Positions 34,901 through 43,050 of a stretch of DNA of 64,000 nt are shown piece by piece (position 1 is the stretch's first letter; each line of letters begins with the position of its first letter). Under the pieces are notes generated by a model, which was not told where the DNA came from, did not search any database, and saw only the letters and a program-made list of their open reading frames with translations. Origin of the DNA: Streptomyces sp. Root1304 (lineage in GTDB: Bacteria; Actinomycetota; Actinomycetes; Streptomycetales; Streptomycetaceae); NCBI RefSeq assembly GCF_001426405.1, contig NZ_LMEP01000022.1, positions 334,066 to 398,065 of the forward strand. Reading direction: 5' to 3'. A program made the position numbers and the translations under genes.

Positions 34901-36227
34901 CGCCAACGCCAACCCGGTGTCGAAGAGTGACCCCACAGGGCTCCGCCCTGACGGCCTCTGCGGGGGCAACTCCAGCACGTGCCGACCGGATGGCCCGACC
35001 GAGATGTCGGTCAACTATCACGAGACCTGGCAGCCAACCGGAAACGGGTGGAAGTTCTCCGCCTACCAAGAGTGGAATGGAAAGCGCGATTTCAAGCAGG
35101 TCGCCGGCGTAAACTGGGGCACTGTCGTCGACGTGACACCCCGCAAGATCGTGTACAACTGGAACACCGTCGCCGGTGTGGGGCGCGCCTTTTCCGGATA
35201 TCTGGCGGCGTCCCCACTCTCACTGCTGCCGGGGTATTCTCCGACAAGCCTCTACGACAAAACCATGGAATCGATTGGCGTCGACACCAGCGACCCCGGA
35301 TACGAAGATGGCGAGTTCCTAGGGGACGCGGCCGGCATCATGTTCATGGGAGTCGGCGCCGCCAAGGCAGGCGCAAAGGCAGCGGCAAAATCCCTCTGCC
35401 ACTCCTTCCTCCCGGGAACCGAAGTTCTCATGGCTGACGGCACCCGCAAGAAGATCGAGGATGTAGAGGTCGGCGACACTGTCGCCACAACCGACGTCGA
35501 AACGGGCAAGAAGGCAGAGAAGAAGGTCCTCGAAACCATCCGGACCGAGGACGACAAGGATTTCACCGAGATCACTGTCGCGACGGGTGAAACCCTGTCA
35601 AGCATCATTGCCACCGACACCCATCCCTTCTGGGTTCCCGCCCTGAAGGAGTGGGTCCCGGCCGGCAACCTGAAGATTGGCCATTGGCTCCGCACGAGTG
35701 CGGGCACGCTGGTCCAGATCACAGCACTCGACCACTACGCAAAGCGCCAGCGCACGCACGACCTCACCATCGAGGACATCCACGCGTACTATGTGCTGGC
35801 GGGGGCCACGCCGGTACTCGTTCACAACTGCAACCCGTCGGTCGACGATGTGTTTGCGCGGGCCGCCGAGCTCGGCGACTCCAGTGGTGAATACCTCTAT
35901 CGAGGAGTCACCAACAATCACTACAAGCTCGCGGAAGCGAGGGCAGGTATTGCGGAACCCCGCGGCGGCCACAGCGATCCTGTTGCGCACTCGGGTGATA
36001 ACACGGAGAGTGTTTTCACATCGTGGTCACCTGACCTGGAGACAGCGCGAGAATTTTCAGAGGAGTTCGGTAGTTCGGGGGCTCTGGTTCTCAGGATTCC
36101 GCGCAGTGCAATCGATCCAAGCCGCATGAGAGTTGCCGGACAGCGGGGACTTGAAGAGCTGGAAGTCCTCATTGAGGGTCGCGTCACAGGCTGCCAGGTG
36201 AGCTGTGAATGGGGGCCATTTAGGTGA
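28920..36227 (+). CDS. RHS2: polymorphic toxin with Hint autoprotease and ADP-ribosyltransferase-like tip
   Basis: This ~2435-residue protein has a signal peptide (RRRRRRLFLPALGAALLVGLL), an SpvB-like entry module (GAFTWSYPLTIPPSPAG), long RHS/YD repeats, and the core end RFLSADPIIDLTDPLQMNGY / NPVSKSDPTGL. A pretoxin Hint domain spans ~2160-2304, with Cys in SLCHSFLPGTEVLMADG, TDTHPFW, and the terminal VHNC. The final ~130 residues look like an ADP-ribosyltransferase: YLYRGV (Arg), FTSWSPDLETAREFS (Ser-Thr-Ser-like), EELEVLIEG (Glu-x-Glu). Hint proteolysis would free the toxin. TTG 28920 follows GGGGGGA at 8 bases and begins the signal peptide; an upstream GTG at 28899 and longer frames are possible. 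Confidence 0.88.
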   Translation: MSGRLSPARRRRRRLFLPALGAALLVGLLPAQSMALPPDPTAAETGRETLEAEPLALEPLVEEKPVEGQTFEEDLETLKVEVPDDQQAAPAGTTTPPPANTGTVTFGSGVSQTSATSTTADQVGLQPATNSVPVSLGQAVGQPAPTGTWQTTVVNRADEISKVEGALTVGTLVTVQAPATGSVPVSVQVDYSKFENLYGADWSSRLRLVQFPECYLTTPLEEACQEYEELETVNDTGTKSITATVDTAADGTTTPAVTTGSAPYSGPAVMQASYTTATPVATGGDKAVIGTVDSGAGAGGSFKATPLASSGKWSAGGSSGAFTWSYPLTIPPSPAGPAPNVSFDYSSQTVDGKTAVSSPQTSWVGEGWEYDPGHIERRYRTCKDDTKPLGSNAANNTARADKTSDLCWVSYNAVMSLGGKTTELVRDDAATTDAENDTEIYRPQVDDGSRIQRMTGGTNRDNNGEYWVVTTADGTKYFFGLNQVGDGHADTNSVSTVPVFGNHPDEPCHGSSFAASRCTDKQQAWRWGLDKIVDVHGNVMVVNWSQEKNYYAVREKRKDPEQYDRYAYPTSIEYGMRAGSLTNPAAKVVFGTQQRCLKDATACAAANFDKTGDPGAYRAWWDTPGALNCKATSDLCPSFPSFWTQLRLATVTTWAARAGQTELGKVDSYTLHQSFPEDWYDTSPGLWLNSITRTGFKPGDTTGTIQSKDGVSFAHYTVGTTSPLRNRLKDKQLRNLVPTGLATDKRPPFTRPRIGTVATEAGGSIEVEYAGGCAAEPAQDLGKANTYCYPVRWSPDGDEKTPAKAWFNKYVVASVTETDKVTSLFTKPVYTQYRYYGPAWAKSEDEFTRPSLRTYSDWRGYRKVTATKGASITPLWDTPQSQSFSETRYFQGVGGEVLDSENVALAGSDGTKVTDEPQYAGMTAETVTYLNSNKLANGRPKVVSRTLSVPESTTTASRSRKAEDGTALDPLLARRTSVKQTDTIQTVGTSWQGVRTTTVGRNSYGLPTAVETAVVKRNGTGGETLSEQSCTKTGYVHNESAWLIGLPTSKRTTTTTCTNSDTADPATELKGSVQITYDNDAAAPTRGLTTSVSEIDGAGTTHSVTTSTTYDPLGRIRTVTAPGTGAIETQYTPGDQGGPVTAVKTIRKLKPGLTEIVHESTTTFDPGRALPLTATDPNGHVTRTEYDALGRLIKSWSASRSSGSQLPNVEVEYQQAIATPNETRPAAVTVKTLKDDGTYARQITLYDGLLRQVQTQSEAVGPGRIISDTEYNSEGLVAEQTGSYLAKGEPETKPFEVKSATLIPSRAKTFYDGLGRAARQTTFHGAIAKYSSYTGYGDDSVTVDPPGSTVPKTTTYSDALGRVTSIRHYTALGSNGPYRATTYGYDKRGNRTAVTDSAGNTWTYAYDARGRVTAAKDPDTGTTKTEYDNADRPTLVTDASLKSTYTKYDELSRVTEVHEGSASGALMKSFTYDKAGALGLLHESTRHTADGDYINRVTSYDTEYRPTKRETVIPSNSMTTGMSGVYAYTYTYTPMGAPLSVTLPKVGGLADEKVITRYNEDGLPESTSGHNWYTTDASYSPYGEVLRTVSGAQPYRVWTTNFIDEHTGRLQRTVTDRETAGPHEITDARYSYDTAGMITASARKLFEAAGAAWDNQCFTYDVMGELVNAWTSNITPADIKTAGGTGCKAESGATWGYRNDGAPSNGPVADAVPQAGTQPTNLATTAPAASTVATGATAYRQSFTFDRLGNRATMTEHDPAGDTTKNTSYGYTYNPSQPHTLTSVATAPAGKGSSYTYNPTGTTRTRDLPGTDQDQTLEWTNEHKLASNTVGTTKTTYVYDAEGNRLLENTSGVGSTLYLGEAEVTTNGTAITQASRAYAQAGAPTVVRTTNGTNTGHVLNALIADHLGTANTTVELATGQKVTRRSLKPYGELRGPKPANWPNKRGYLGVGIDDTTSGLTHIGAREYDQNTGRFLSADPIIDLTDPLQMNGYTYANANPVSKSDPTGLRPDGLCGGNSSTCRPDGPTEMSVNYHETWQPTGNGWKFSAYQEWNGKRDFKQVAGVNWGTVVDVTPRKIVYNWNTVAGVGRAFSGYLAASPLSLLPGYSPTSLYDKTMESIGVDTSDPGYEDGEFLGDAAGIMFMGVGAAKAGAKAAAKSLCHSFLPGTEVLMADGTRKKIEDVEVGDTVATTDVETGKKAEKKVLETIRTEDDKDFTEITVATGETLSSIIATDTHPFWVPALKEWVPAGNLKIGHWLRTSAGTLVQITALDHYAKRQRTHDLTIEDIHAYYVLAGATPVLVHNCNPSVDDVFARAAELGDSSGEYLYRGVTNNHYKLAEARAGIAEPRGGHSDPVAHSGDNTESVFTSWSPDLETAREFSEEFGSSGALVLRIPRSAIDPSRMRVAGQRGLEELEVLIEGRVTGCQVSCEWGPFR

Positions 36228-36265
36228 CGGAATCGAAGTAGTCGTGTCCGGGAGAGGAGTTTCAA

Positions 36266-36853
36266 GTGTCTGGAACCAGTGCGGGTGATCTGTTTGCGCG
36301 CTATTGCTTGCCCGGGAACAGGTATAAGAAACTCCTCTCCGGGAGCTTCATGAGGGCTGGCCATGAGCAGGCCCTTGAGTTTGGTGCGGCCTTGATGGAC
36401 GACGGTCGGCAGGCGTCGGCGAGTGAGCTGGAGCAGCTCCTGGGCGGCGACTGGCGGGAGGCTCTTACGGCGTGTTGGCTCATCGGGTTTGCGCAGAGAT
36501 CTGAATTTCGAGACGAGCTGCACAGGCTTATCGAGGAGGGGGGCGCCAGACGCACGGAAAAAGGCGTTGCCTTCGCGCTGGCTCGGTTCTGTCAACCCTC
36601 TGATGCGTATGCCTTGAAGCGTCATCTGGAGCGCAGTCTGAGCGAGCTGCAAAATCGGGGAAACCAGCCGTGGTGCCTTGGTGCGCTGCTGCATATCGAG
36701 AGGCGTTTGGGCGTACGGCTTTCGCAAGATCTTCTTGCGCCCGAAGGGTTGTGGGATCGTTGGTCGGCGGCAGGCTTCCTTGAGGTTGCTGATCCTTCCC
36801 ATTGGGAGAGGGAAGTGGCAGGCTGGATTGAGCTTGCCGAGATCCTGGACTGA
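36266..36853 (+). CDS. Probable immunity protein for RHS2 toxin (DUF6000-like)
   Basis: This 195-residue helical cytoplasmic protein starts at GTG 36266 after GAGAGGAG, 38 bp beyond the RHS2 stop. It resembles the DUF6000-type small proteins of actinomycetes (opening DLFARYCLPGNRYKKLLSGSF). Its base composition is lower in GC than the chromosome, like the toxin tip. Place, size, spacing and composition match immunity genes of polymorphic toxins, which bind and block their own toxin. That function is inferred from position, not from an active-site motif. Confidence 0.7.
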   Translation: MSGTSAGDLFARYCLPGNRYKKLLSGSFMRAGHEQALEFGAALMDDGRQASASELEQLLGGDWREALTACWLIGFAQRSEFRDELHRLIEEGGARRTEKGVAFALARFCQPSDAYALKRHLERSLSELQNRGNQPWCLGALLHIERRLGVRLSQDLLAPEGLWDRWSAAGFLEVADPSHWEREVAGWIELAEILD

Positions 36854-36923
36854 TCACTGGCAGGCTATACCTACACCCACTTCTGAAGGCTTCCTTTGCT
36901 GAAGCCGTTCGTGATAGCGAAAC

Positions 36924-36956
36924 GAAGCCCCGCCGGGTGCGTCCTGGCGGGGCTTC
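36924..36956 (+). terminator. Stem-loop after toxin/immunity genes
   Basis: GAAGCCCCGCC (36924-36934) pairs with GGCGGGGCTTC (36946-36956) around an 11-base loop. It ends the RHS2/immunity transcript just before the AICE, and may also end the minus-strand integrase transcript. Confidence 0.75.
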
Positions 36957-36965
36957 TGCGTGGGG

Positions 36966-36988
36966 TGACGGCAGTAAATGACGGCAAC
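36966..36988. repeat. Left AICE end motif (integrase arm or att site)
   Basis: TGACGGCAGTA followed by GACGGCAAC lies beside the integrase stop. The same arrangement, one base shorter, recurs at 46554-46575 in the same orientation. Each copy contains GACGGCA twice, as in integrase arm-type sites. The core crossover site is not identified. Confidence 0.5.
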
Positions 36989-36989
36989 G

Positions 36990-38291
36990 TCAGCGGACGA
37001 TGGCGCAGGGCGGCGGTTCGTCGTTGTCACCGTTGCCCGTGGTGATCGCCGGGCTGCCGAGCGCGGTACTGAGGGTGTCGATGGCGTCGCGTTGAAGGCG
37101 GAGCCTTACGTGGGCATAGACGGTGGCGGTGACGCCGATGTGGGCGTGGCCGAGGAGTTCCTTGATCACGACGAGTTCGACGCCCTGTTCAAGGAGCAGG
37201 GTGGCGGTCGAGTGCCGCAGGTCGTGGAAGCGAATGCGGCGGAGGCCGGCCTTGCGGAGGAGCGTGATGAAGGCGCGGGTGAGGTTGGTCGGGTCGATCG
37301 GTCGGCCCTGCACGGTCGTGAACACCTGCCCGTCGTCCTGCCATGTGGTGCCCGCGGTCTCACGTTCGCGCTTCTGCTGCTCGTGGTGGAGCTTCAGCGA
37401 CTGGACGCAGCGGGTGGGGAGGGCGATGCGGCGCTCGGAGGCCCGCGTTTTGGTGGGCAGCGTGGTGAGCCCGCCTGCGCTGGTGCGCTGCAAGGTTCGG
37501 CGGATGGCGGCGGTGCCGGCGTCGAGGTCGAGGTCTTCCCAGCGCAGGCCGAGGAGTTCGCCCTTGCGGAGTCCGGTGTGGAGGGCGAGTTCGAACAGCG
37601 CGTGCAGCCGGTGGCCCTGGGCGACGGTGAGGAGTTGGCGGGCTTCGTCGGCGGTGAGGGGTTCGAAGCGGCGGGGCCGTGGGGTGCCGGTGCGGACGTT
37701 ACGGGCGACGTTGCGCGGGATCTCTTCCTCCCGGACGGCGTGCTCCAAGGCGGACTTGAGCACGGAATGGAGGTAGGTGAGCGTCAGCGGAGAGAGCAGC
37801 TTGGAGCAGCACCGGCCAGCGGCGCAGCAGCGGTGCTGGTCGCGCCGGGCGTCGATGCCGCGCGTGCAGCACTGACAGGTGGTGCGGAGCTGGTTGAGCC
37901 AGGTACGGACGTCCTTGGCGGTGAGCTTGGCCAGCTTCTTCTTGCCCAGGCCGGGGATCAGGTACCGGTTCACGCAGGTGGTGTAGCGGGTGTGGGTGTT
38001 CTCGCGGAGGTGGTGGACGGCGACGTTCTCCAGCCAGTACGTCAGGTACGCGCCGACGCTGCCCTGCGCGGAGGGCACGGGAAGGCCGCGGTTGCTGGCG
38101 GCGATCTTCTCGGTGAGCTTGGCCAGGGCCTCCTTCCGGGTGGTGCCGTAGACGCGAACACGGCGACGGGTGTTGCCGGGGGCGAGGACGTATCCGGCAG
38201 CCTCCCACCGGCCGTCCTTGCGTTGATAGACGGTCCCGTCGCCGTTGGCCCGCACGCGGCGGGAGGTGGGGGTGTAGTGGGGCGTGGTCAT
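36990..38291 (-). CDS. int: Tyrosine recombinase (AICE integrase)
   Basis: This 433-residue phage-type integrase has an arm-binding start (GDGTVYQRKDGRWEAAG), a SAM-like core-binding domain (~80-210), and a catalytic domain (~215-410) with Arg in HTGLRKGELLGL, HDLRHS (His-x-x-Arg), GHAHIGVT and nucleophile Tyr in VYAHV. The core-binding domain carries an insertion rich in Cys/His (CQCCTRG ... HRCCAAGRCC, ~136-160) that could bind metal. It integrates and, with Xis, excises the element by site-specific recombination. ATG 38291 overlaps the Xis stop (ATGA). Confidence 0.95.
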   Translation of the reverse strand: MTTPHYTPTSRRVRANGDGTVYQRKDGRWEAAGYVLAPGNTRRRVRVYGTTRKEALAKLTEKIAASNRGLPVPSAQGSVGAYLTYWLENVAVHHLRENTHTRYTTCVNRYLIPGLGKKKLAKLTAKDVRTWLNQLRTTCQCCTRGIDARRDQHRCCAAGRCCSKLLSPLTLTYLHSVLKSALEHAVREEEIPRNVARNVRTGTPRPRRFEPLTADEARQLLTVAQGHRLHALFELALHTGLRKGELLGLRWEDLDLDAGTAAIRRTLQRTSAGGLTTLPTKTRASERRIALPTRCVQSLKLHHEQQKRERETAGTTWQDDGQVFTTVQGRPIDPTNLTRAFITLLRKAGLRRIRFHDLRHSTATLLLEQGVELVVIKELLGHAHIGVTATVYAHVRLRLQRDAIDTLSTALGSPAITTGNGDNDEPPPCAIVR

Positions 38292-38514
38292 CAGGCGGCG
38301 GCTTCCTGGTCGAGTCGGGTGCGGATGAAGTCGGTGAGGGCGTGGGTGGGGATGCGGCGGGCGCGGCCGAGGGTGATGGAGGCGAGCTGGCGGGTGCGGA
38401 GCAGGTCGTAGACGGCGGAGCGGCCGAGCTGGAGGCGGGCCATGACCTGGGGCACGGTCAGCAGCTCTTCCGGCGTACTCAGTCCCCGCCGGGTCGGGGC
38501 TGGTTCCTGCGCGT

Positions 38515-38518
<4 letters not shown>
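38291..38518 (-). CDS. xis: Excisionase (Xis)
   Basis: This 75-residue protein has one excisionase/MerR-like HTH: LLTVPQVMARLQLGRSAVYD then LLRTRQLASITLGRARRIPT. It is the usual AICE xis between rep and int. Start ATG overlaps the RepSA stop (ATGA), and its stop overlaps the Int start, so rep-xis-int is one coupled unit. Xis steers Int toward excision. Confidence 0.92.
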
Positions 38519-39963
<1,445 letters not shown>

Positions 39964-40116
39964 TCGGGGCGTGTCCCTTCTGTCGGGATGGGAACCCCGA
40001 GCAGCAACCGGCCATGGTTGTGGGCGTGTTGGTGCTGCTCGGGGCATGACGAACCAGGCCCAACGGGTGGGCATGGATTTCGAGGGAGGGGCGATCCGGC
40101 AGGTGGCCGGGGTGGC

Positions 40117-40884
40117 TCAGAGCTGAGCGAGGGCGGCGGTGGCCACCGGCAGGGCGACGCCCATGCGGGTCGCGAGCTGGGCGGCGGTGACCGGTGTTCC
40201 GTGCTCGGCGTGGTGGGTGTCCGCGATGCGCCGGGCCGCACTCAGCAGTGCGGCGGGCAGGGCCGGGCGGGAGCCGGAGGCAGGCGCCTTGGCGACGGCC
40301 GGGACTGTGGCGGAGCCGGGTACCTCGATCACGGTAGGCACTTCGGCCGGAGGCGGCGTAGGTGTCGCGGCGGGGACCGGCTCAGGGGCCGGGGCCGCCA
40401 TATCGGGAGCGGGCACCGAGGTGGGCACCGGCTCAGCGATGGGCGCGGGGGCTGGGGTAGCGGTGGTGGCGTCCTCCAGGTGTGCGGCGGTGTGGAAGTG
40501 GGCCAGGAAGGCGGGACCGACGTGGCCCCAGCCCAGGAGCAGGAGCGGGGCGACGGTATCCAGGCAGGCCCGTCCGTAGCGTCCGGTCAGCAGCGGCTCG
40601 GCGGTATTCAGGGCGAGGGTGAGCAGCCCGCACAGGTGCAGCAGTCGCGTGCCGGCCTTCAGGTCGTGCTCGGGGACGCCGCGCAGGGCCAGGAAGCGCA
40701 GGGCGACCAGGAGTCCGACGACGGACAGGTCCACCATGGGCGCGATCAGCGGCGCGATCGGGCGGGGGACGCCGAGCCGCAGGGCGAGTGCCCAGACGTT
40801 GCCGAAGGAGAAGACGAAGGCCAGGGCCGCGATTACGGCCATCACCACGGTCACGGTGCGCCGGGTGAACCGCTCCTCTGCCAT
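40117..40884 (-). CDS. SpdB-like membrane protein (DUF2637)
   Basis: This 255-residue protein has three or four membrane segments in the first ~120 residues (VTVVMAVIAALAFVFSF, APLIAPMVDLSVVGLLVAL) typical of DUF2637. A Pro/Ala-rich linker (~125-195) and a C-terminal helix-turn-helix-like domain (LATRMGVALPVATAAL) follow. Spd proteins aid spread of the element within recipient mycelium after transfer. AGGAGG precedes ATG 40884. The extra C-terminal domain suggests it also contacts DNA. Confidence 0.87.
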   Translation of the reverse strand: MAEERFTRRTVTVVMAVIAALAFVFSFGNVWALALRLGVPRPIAPLIAPMVDLSVVGLLVALRFLALRGVPEHDLKAGTRLLHLCGLLTLALNTAEPLLTGRYGRACLDTVAPLLLLGWGHVGPAFLAHFHTAAHLEDATTATPAPAPIAEPVPTSVPAPDMAAPAPEPVPAATPTPPPAEVPTVIEVPGSATVPAVAKAPASGSRPALPAALLSAARRIADTHHAEHGTPVTAAQLATRMGVALPVATAALAQL

Positions 40885-40925
40885 GCGGGGAACCTCCTCT
40901 CTCAGGACGTGCGGGTCGGGGTTGT

Positions 40926-42341
40926 TCAGGGCTTGGCCAGGGAGACGGCCGGACCGTCCGGGCCGTCGTCGCCGGGGTCCGTGTGGCCGGTGGTGTCGAG
41001 GAGGGCGTCCAGGCACAGGGCAGGGTCGGCGGTCAGGTGAGAGGTGGCTTCCGCGATACGGGCGGCGTCGGCGTCCGAGACGTAGGGGGTGCGGATACGG
41101 GTGAAGCCAGGGCGGCCCTGCATCGCCATCACCGCAACCCCGACGTAGGCGGGGTCCTGCAAGGTGACCGGGCTGGCATCGGGCCAGTTGCGGATGTCGT
41201 CGCCCAGCGCAGCCACCGCGGCTTCCACCGTCTTCTGCGCGAACGACAGCCCCACCGGGCACACGTCACGGATGAACGTCGGGATGGCATCGCCCGTGGT
41301 CTTCTGGCTGATCAGGATCACCAGCACGCCGACGCTGCGGCCCTTCTTGACCAGGTCCTCCACCAGCCGGGCGTTCTCCGCCGTCAGCGCGGCCAGACGT
41401 TTCGTCTCGGCGTCGCTGCCCTTGTACTCGCGGAAGAACGTGTGCGCCTCATCGATAAGCACCACCGTGAGCGGCCACAGCCGCGAGGGTCCGACGTGCC
41501 ACATGTTCTTCACGCCCAGCACGTCCCGGATGACCGACGACCGCCGCCGACGCAGCTGAACCAGGCGCTTGAACAGCGCGTTGGCCTCGTCCAGGTCGTC
41601 ACCGCAGAACGCGAACATCCGCTTGACCAGGTCCGCGTAGTCGCCTTCCTCGGCCCGCGACACCTTCCCGTCGAAGCCCACGAACTGCACGGTCGCCGAC
41701 GGCGCGAGGTCACAGACGAACTTGTTGATACCCGAGGTCTTGCCCGCACCGGGCGTGCCAGCCACGGTCACCCCGGGCACGTTCGCCAGGGACACGCACA
41801 CTGGTGCGGCGTACTCGTCCACTCCCAGTTCCCAGCGCGCCACGTCCTCCTGCGGGCGGCCGGTGGGCCGGTGCTTGGCCGGCGTGGTCAACGGGTCGGA
41901 GCGCACGCCACGGATCACCACCCGGCCGGGCCCGTCCGGCAGCACGGAGACCCGCGTGCACCGCCAGGCATCCGCCAGGAACCGCGCCGCCTTCTGGTAC
42001 TCTTCCAGCCCGACCTGCGGCAGGGTCCCGGCCCGGACGATCACGCCAAACTGGTCCGGCTTGACCTTGATCCTGGGAGTCAGCACCCGAGGCGCGGGGG
42101 CGGGACCGTCCTTCTGGGCGGTGAGCTGCGAGAGCAGGCCCGGCGTCTTGTCGGTGACCGTCAGCCCGGCCATCCGCGCCAGGCGCACCCAGCCCCAGCG
42201 GACCCGAACGGCCTGCCGCATGCTGACCCTCGTGCCCCGGTCGGCGCGGACGTAGCGCACGACGCCCCAGCACAGCCAGACGCCCGCCAGCATGGCAACG
42301 ACCAGCAGCACCTGCGGTGCGTGATCGGTCAGGTTCTCCAC
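40926..42341 (-). CDS. FtsK/SpoIIIE-type conjugal DNA translocase (Tra)
   Basis: This 471-residue AICE transfer protein has one N-terminal membrane segment (VLLVVAMLAGVWLCWGVV) and a Walker A GTPGAGKTSGINK (~190). The Walker B strand is LWPLTVVLIDEAHTFF, and SVGVLVILISQKTTGDAIP is the sensor-like region. These hexameric motors move double-stranded DNA between hyphae and are the only essential transfer protein of pSAM2-like elements. GTG start (42341) is one base beyond the stop of the small gene upstream. A decayed relative is at 50723-51440. Confidence 0.93.
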   Translation of the reverse strand: MENLTDHAPQVLLVVAMLAGVWLCWGVVRYVRADRGTRVSMRQAVRVRWGWVRLARMAGLTVTDKTPGLLSQLTAQKDGPAPAPRVLTPRIKVKPDQFGVIVRAGTLPQVGLEEYQKAARFLADAWRCTRVSVLPDGPGRVVIRGVRSDPLTTPAKHRPTGRPQEDVARWELGVDEYAAPVCVSLANVPGVTVAGTPGAGKTSGINKFVCDLAPSATVQFVGFDGKVSRAEEGDYADLVKRMFAFCGDDLDEANALFKRLVQLRRRRSSVIRDVLGVKNMWHVGPSRLWPLTVVLIDEAHTFFREYKGSDAETKRLAALTAENARLVEDLVKKGRSVGVLVILISQKTTGDAIPTFIRDVCPVGLSFAQKTVEAAVAALGDDIRNWPDASPVTLQDPAYVGVAVMAMQGRPGFTRIRTPYVSDADAARIAEATSHLTADPALCLDALLDTTGHTDPGDDGPDGPAVSLAKP

Positions 42342-42342
42342 G

Positions 42343-42534
42343 TCAGTCCCCCTCGGTCGCGCGTATCAGGTGCAGCACGTCGGCCAGGTCCAGCCCGGCC
42401 GCGTCCGCCGGGGCCAGGCCGAGCAGATCGAGCACTGCACCGGATGCGGAGAACGTCGCCTTGCCCTCGGTGCCCGGCAGAGGCCGCAGCACATGCAGCT
42501 CACGCTGCGGCCCCCGGCTGCCGAAGCCGGTCAC
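42343..42534 (-). CDS. Small AICE protein
   Basis: This 63-residue protein starts at a GTG overlapping the stop of the preceding gene (GTGA). It ends just before tra. The sequence (LLGLAPADAAGLDLADVLHLI) suggests a helical C-terminus. Small genes at this place are constant in AICEs and are translated with tra. Function unknown. Confidence 0.65.
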   Translation of the reverse strand: MTGFGSRGPQRELHVLRPLPGTEGKATFSASGAVLDLLGLAPADAAGLDLADVLHLIRATEGD

Positions 42535-42884
42535 TGCGCCGCCTCCGCCGCGACCAGTTCCAGGCGGGCGGCGCGGTAGGCGACGCCGTCGGAGAGCTGA
42601 CCGTTGAAGATCCGCGCCCACGGGGTGGCGAACAGCTCCACCGGCCGCACCATCGCGCCCGGCTTCAGCCCGGCCGCCAGGCCCGTCTCCGGGACCGTGA
42701 TCTTCAGGACCTCGGCCCGGCCGTCCTCCATGAGCATCACGGTCACGGTGTACAGCGACGCGCCGGTCTCCCGGTCGGTGGCGACCTCCCCGGTCTGCTG
42801 GTCCTTGATCTTCAGCACCGGCTCGGTGCCCGCGATGCACACCGCCGACGGCAGCAGAGCAACACGGATTCGAGACATGGCCAT
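42531..42884 (-). CDS. SCO3933-like AICE regulatory protein
   Basis: This 117-residue beta-rich protein reads IRVALLPSAVCIAGTEPVLK, then VTVMLMEDGRAEVLKITVPE, then GVAYRAARLELV. It matches my recollection of the small 'SCO3933 family' proteins that open AICE tra operons. ATG 42884 is preferred; a second ATG lies six bases on. It heads the leftward operon (this gene, small protein, tra) and faces the GntR regulator across an operator-rich gap. Confidence 0.72.
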   Translation of the reverse strand: MAMSRIRVALLPSAVCIAGTEPVLKIKDQQTGEVATDRETGASLYTVTVMLMEDGRAEVLKITVPETGLAAGLKPGAMVRPVELFATPWARIFNGQLSDGVAYRAARLELVAAEAAQ

Positions 42885-42894
42885 GCCATCACAC

Positions 42895-43050
42895 CCCTTG
42901 ATCGATGGAGCCGCTTGATCGACTCGGCACGACCATAACCGCACGCCCGCTACACTCGCAACACTCGATTCGTATCGATACACCTGTGCGTCTCGGACGC
43001 AGGGGCGGCCGGGTATGCCGTGGGTGCCGGTCCGCCGCTACCCTCGTGTC
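42895..43050. promoter_or_regulatory. Divergent AICE control region with palindromes
   Basis: Between the leftward transfer operon and the rightward GntR gene lie two TTGATCGA repeats (~42898, ~42915), two ACACTCG repeats (~42952, ~42961) and the perfect palindrome GTATCGATAC (42972-42981). These are plausible sites for the KorSA-like regulator. A TACCCT hexamer six bases before ATG 43051 would give a leaderless GntR mRNA. Confidence 0.5.

Noticed and set aside
36854..36990. tRNA or tRNA 3' end expected as AICE attachment site
   Set aside because: No cloverleaf or T-arm sequence is present at either AICE border. The only tRNA, at 4202-4275, is intact and far away.
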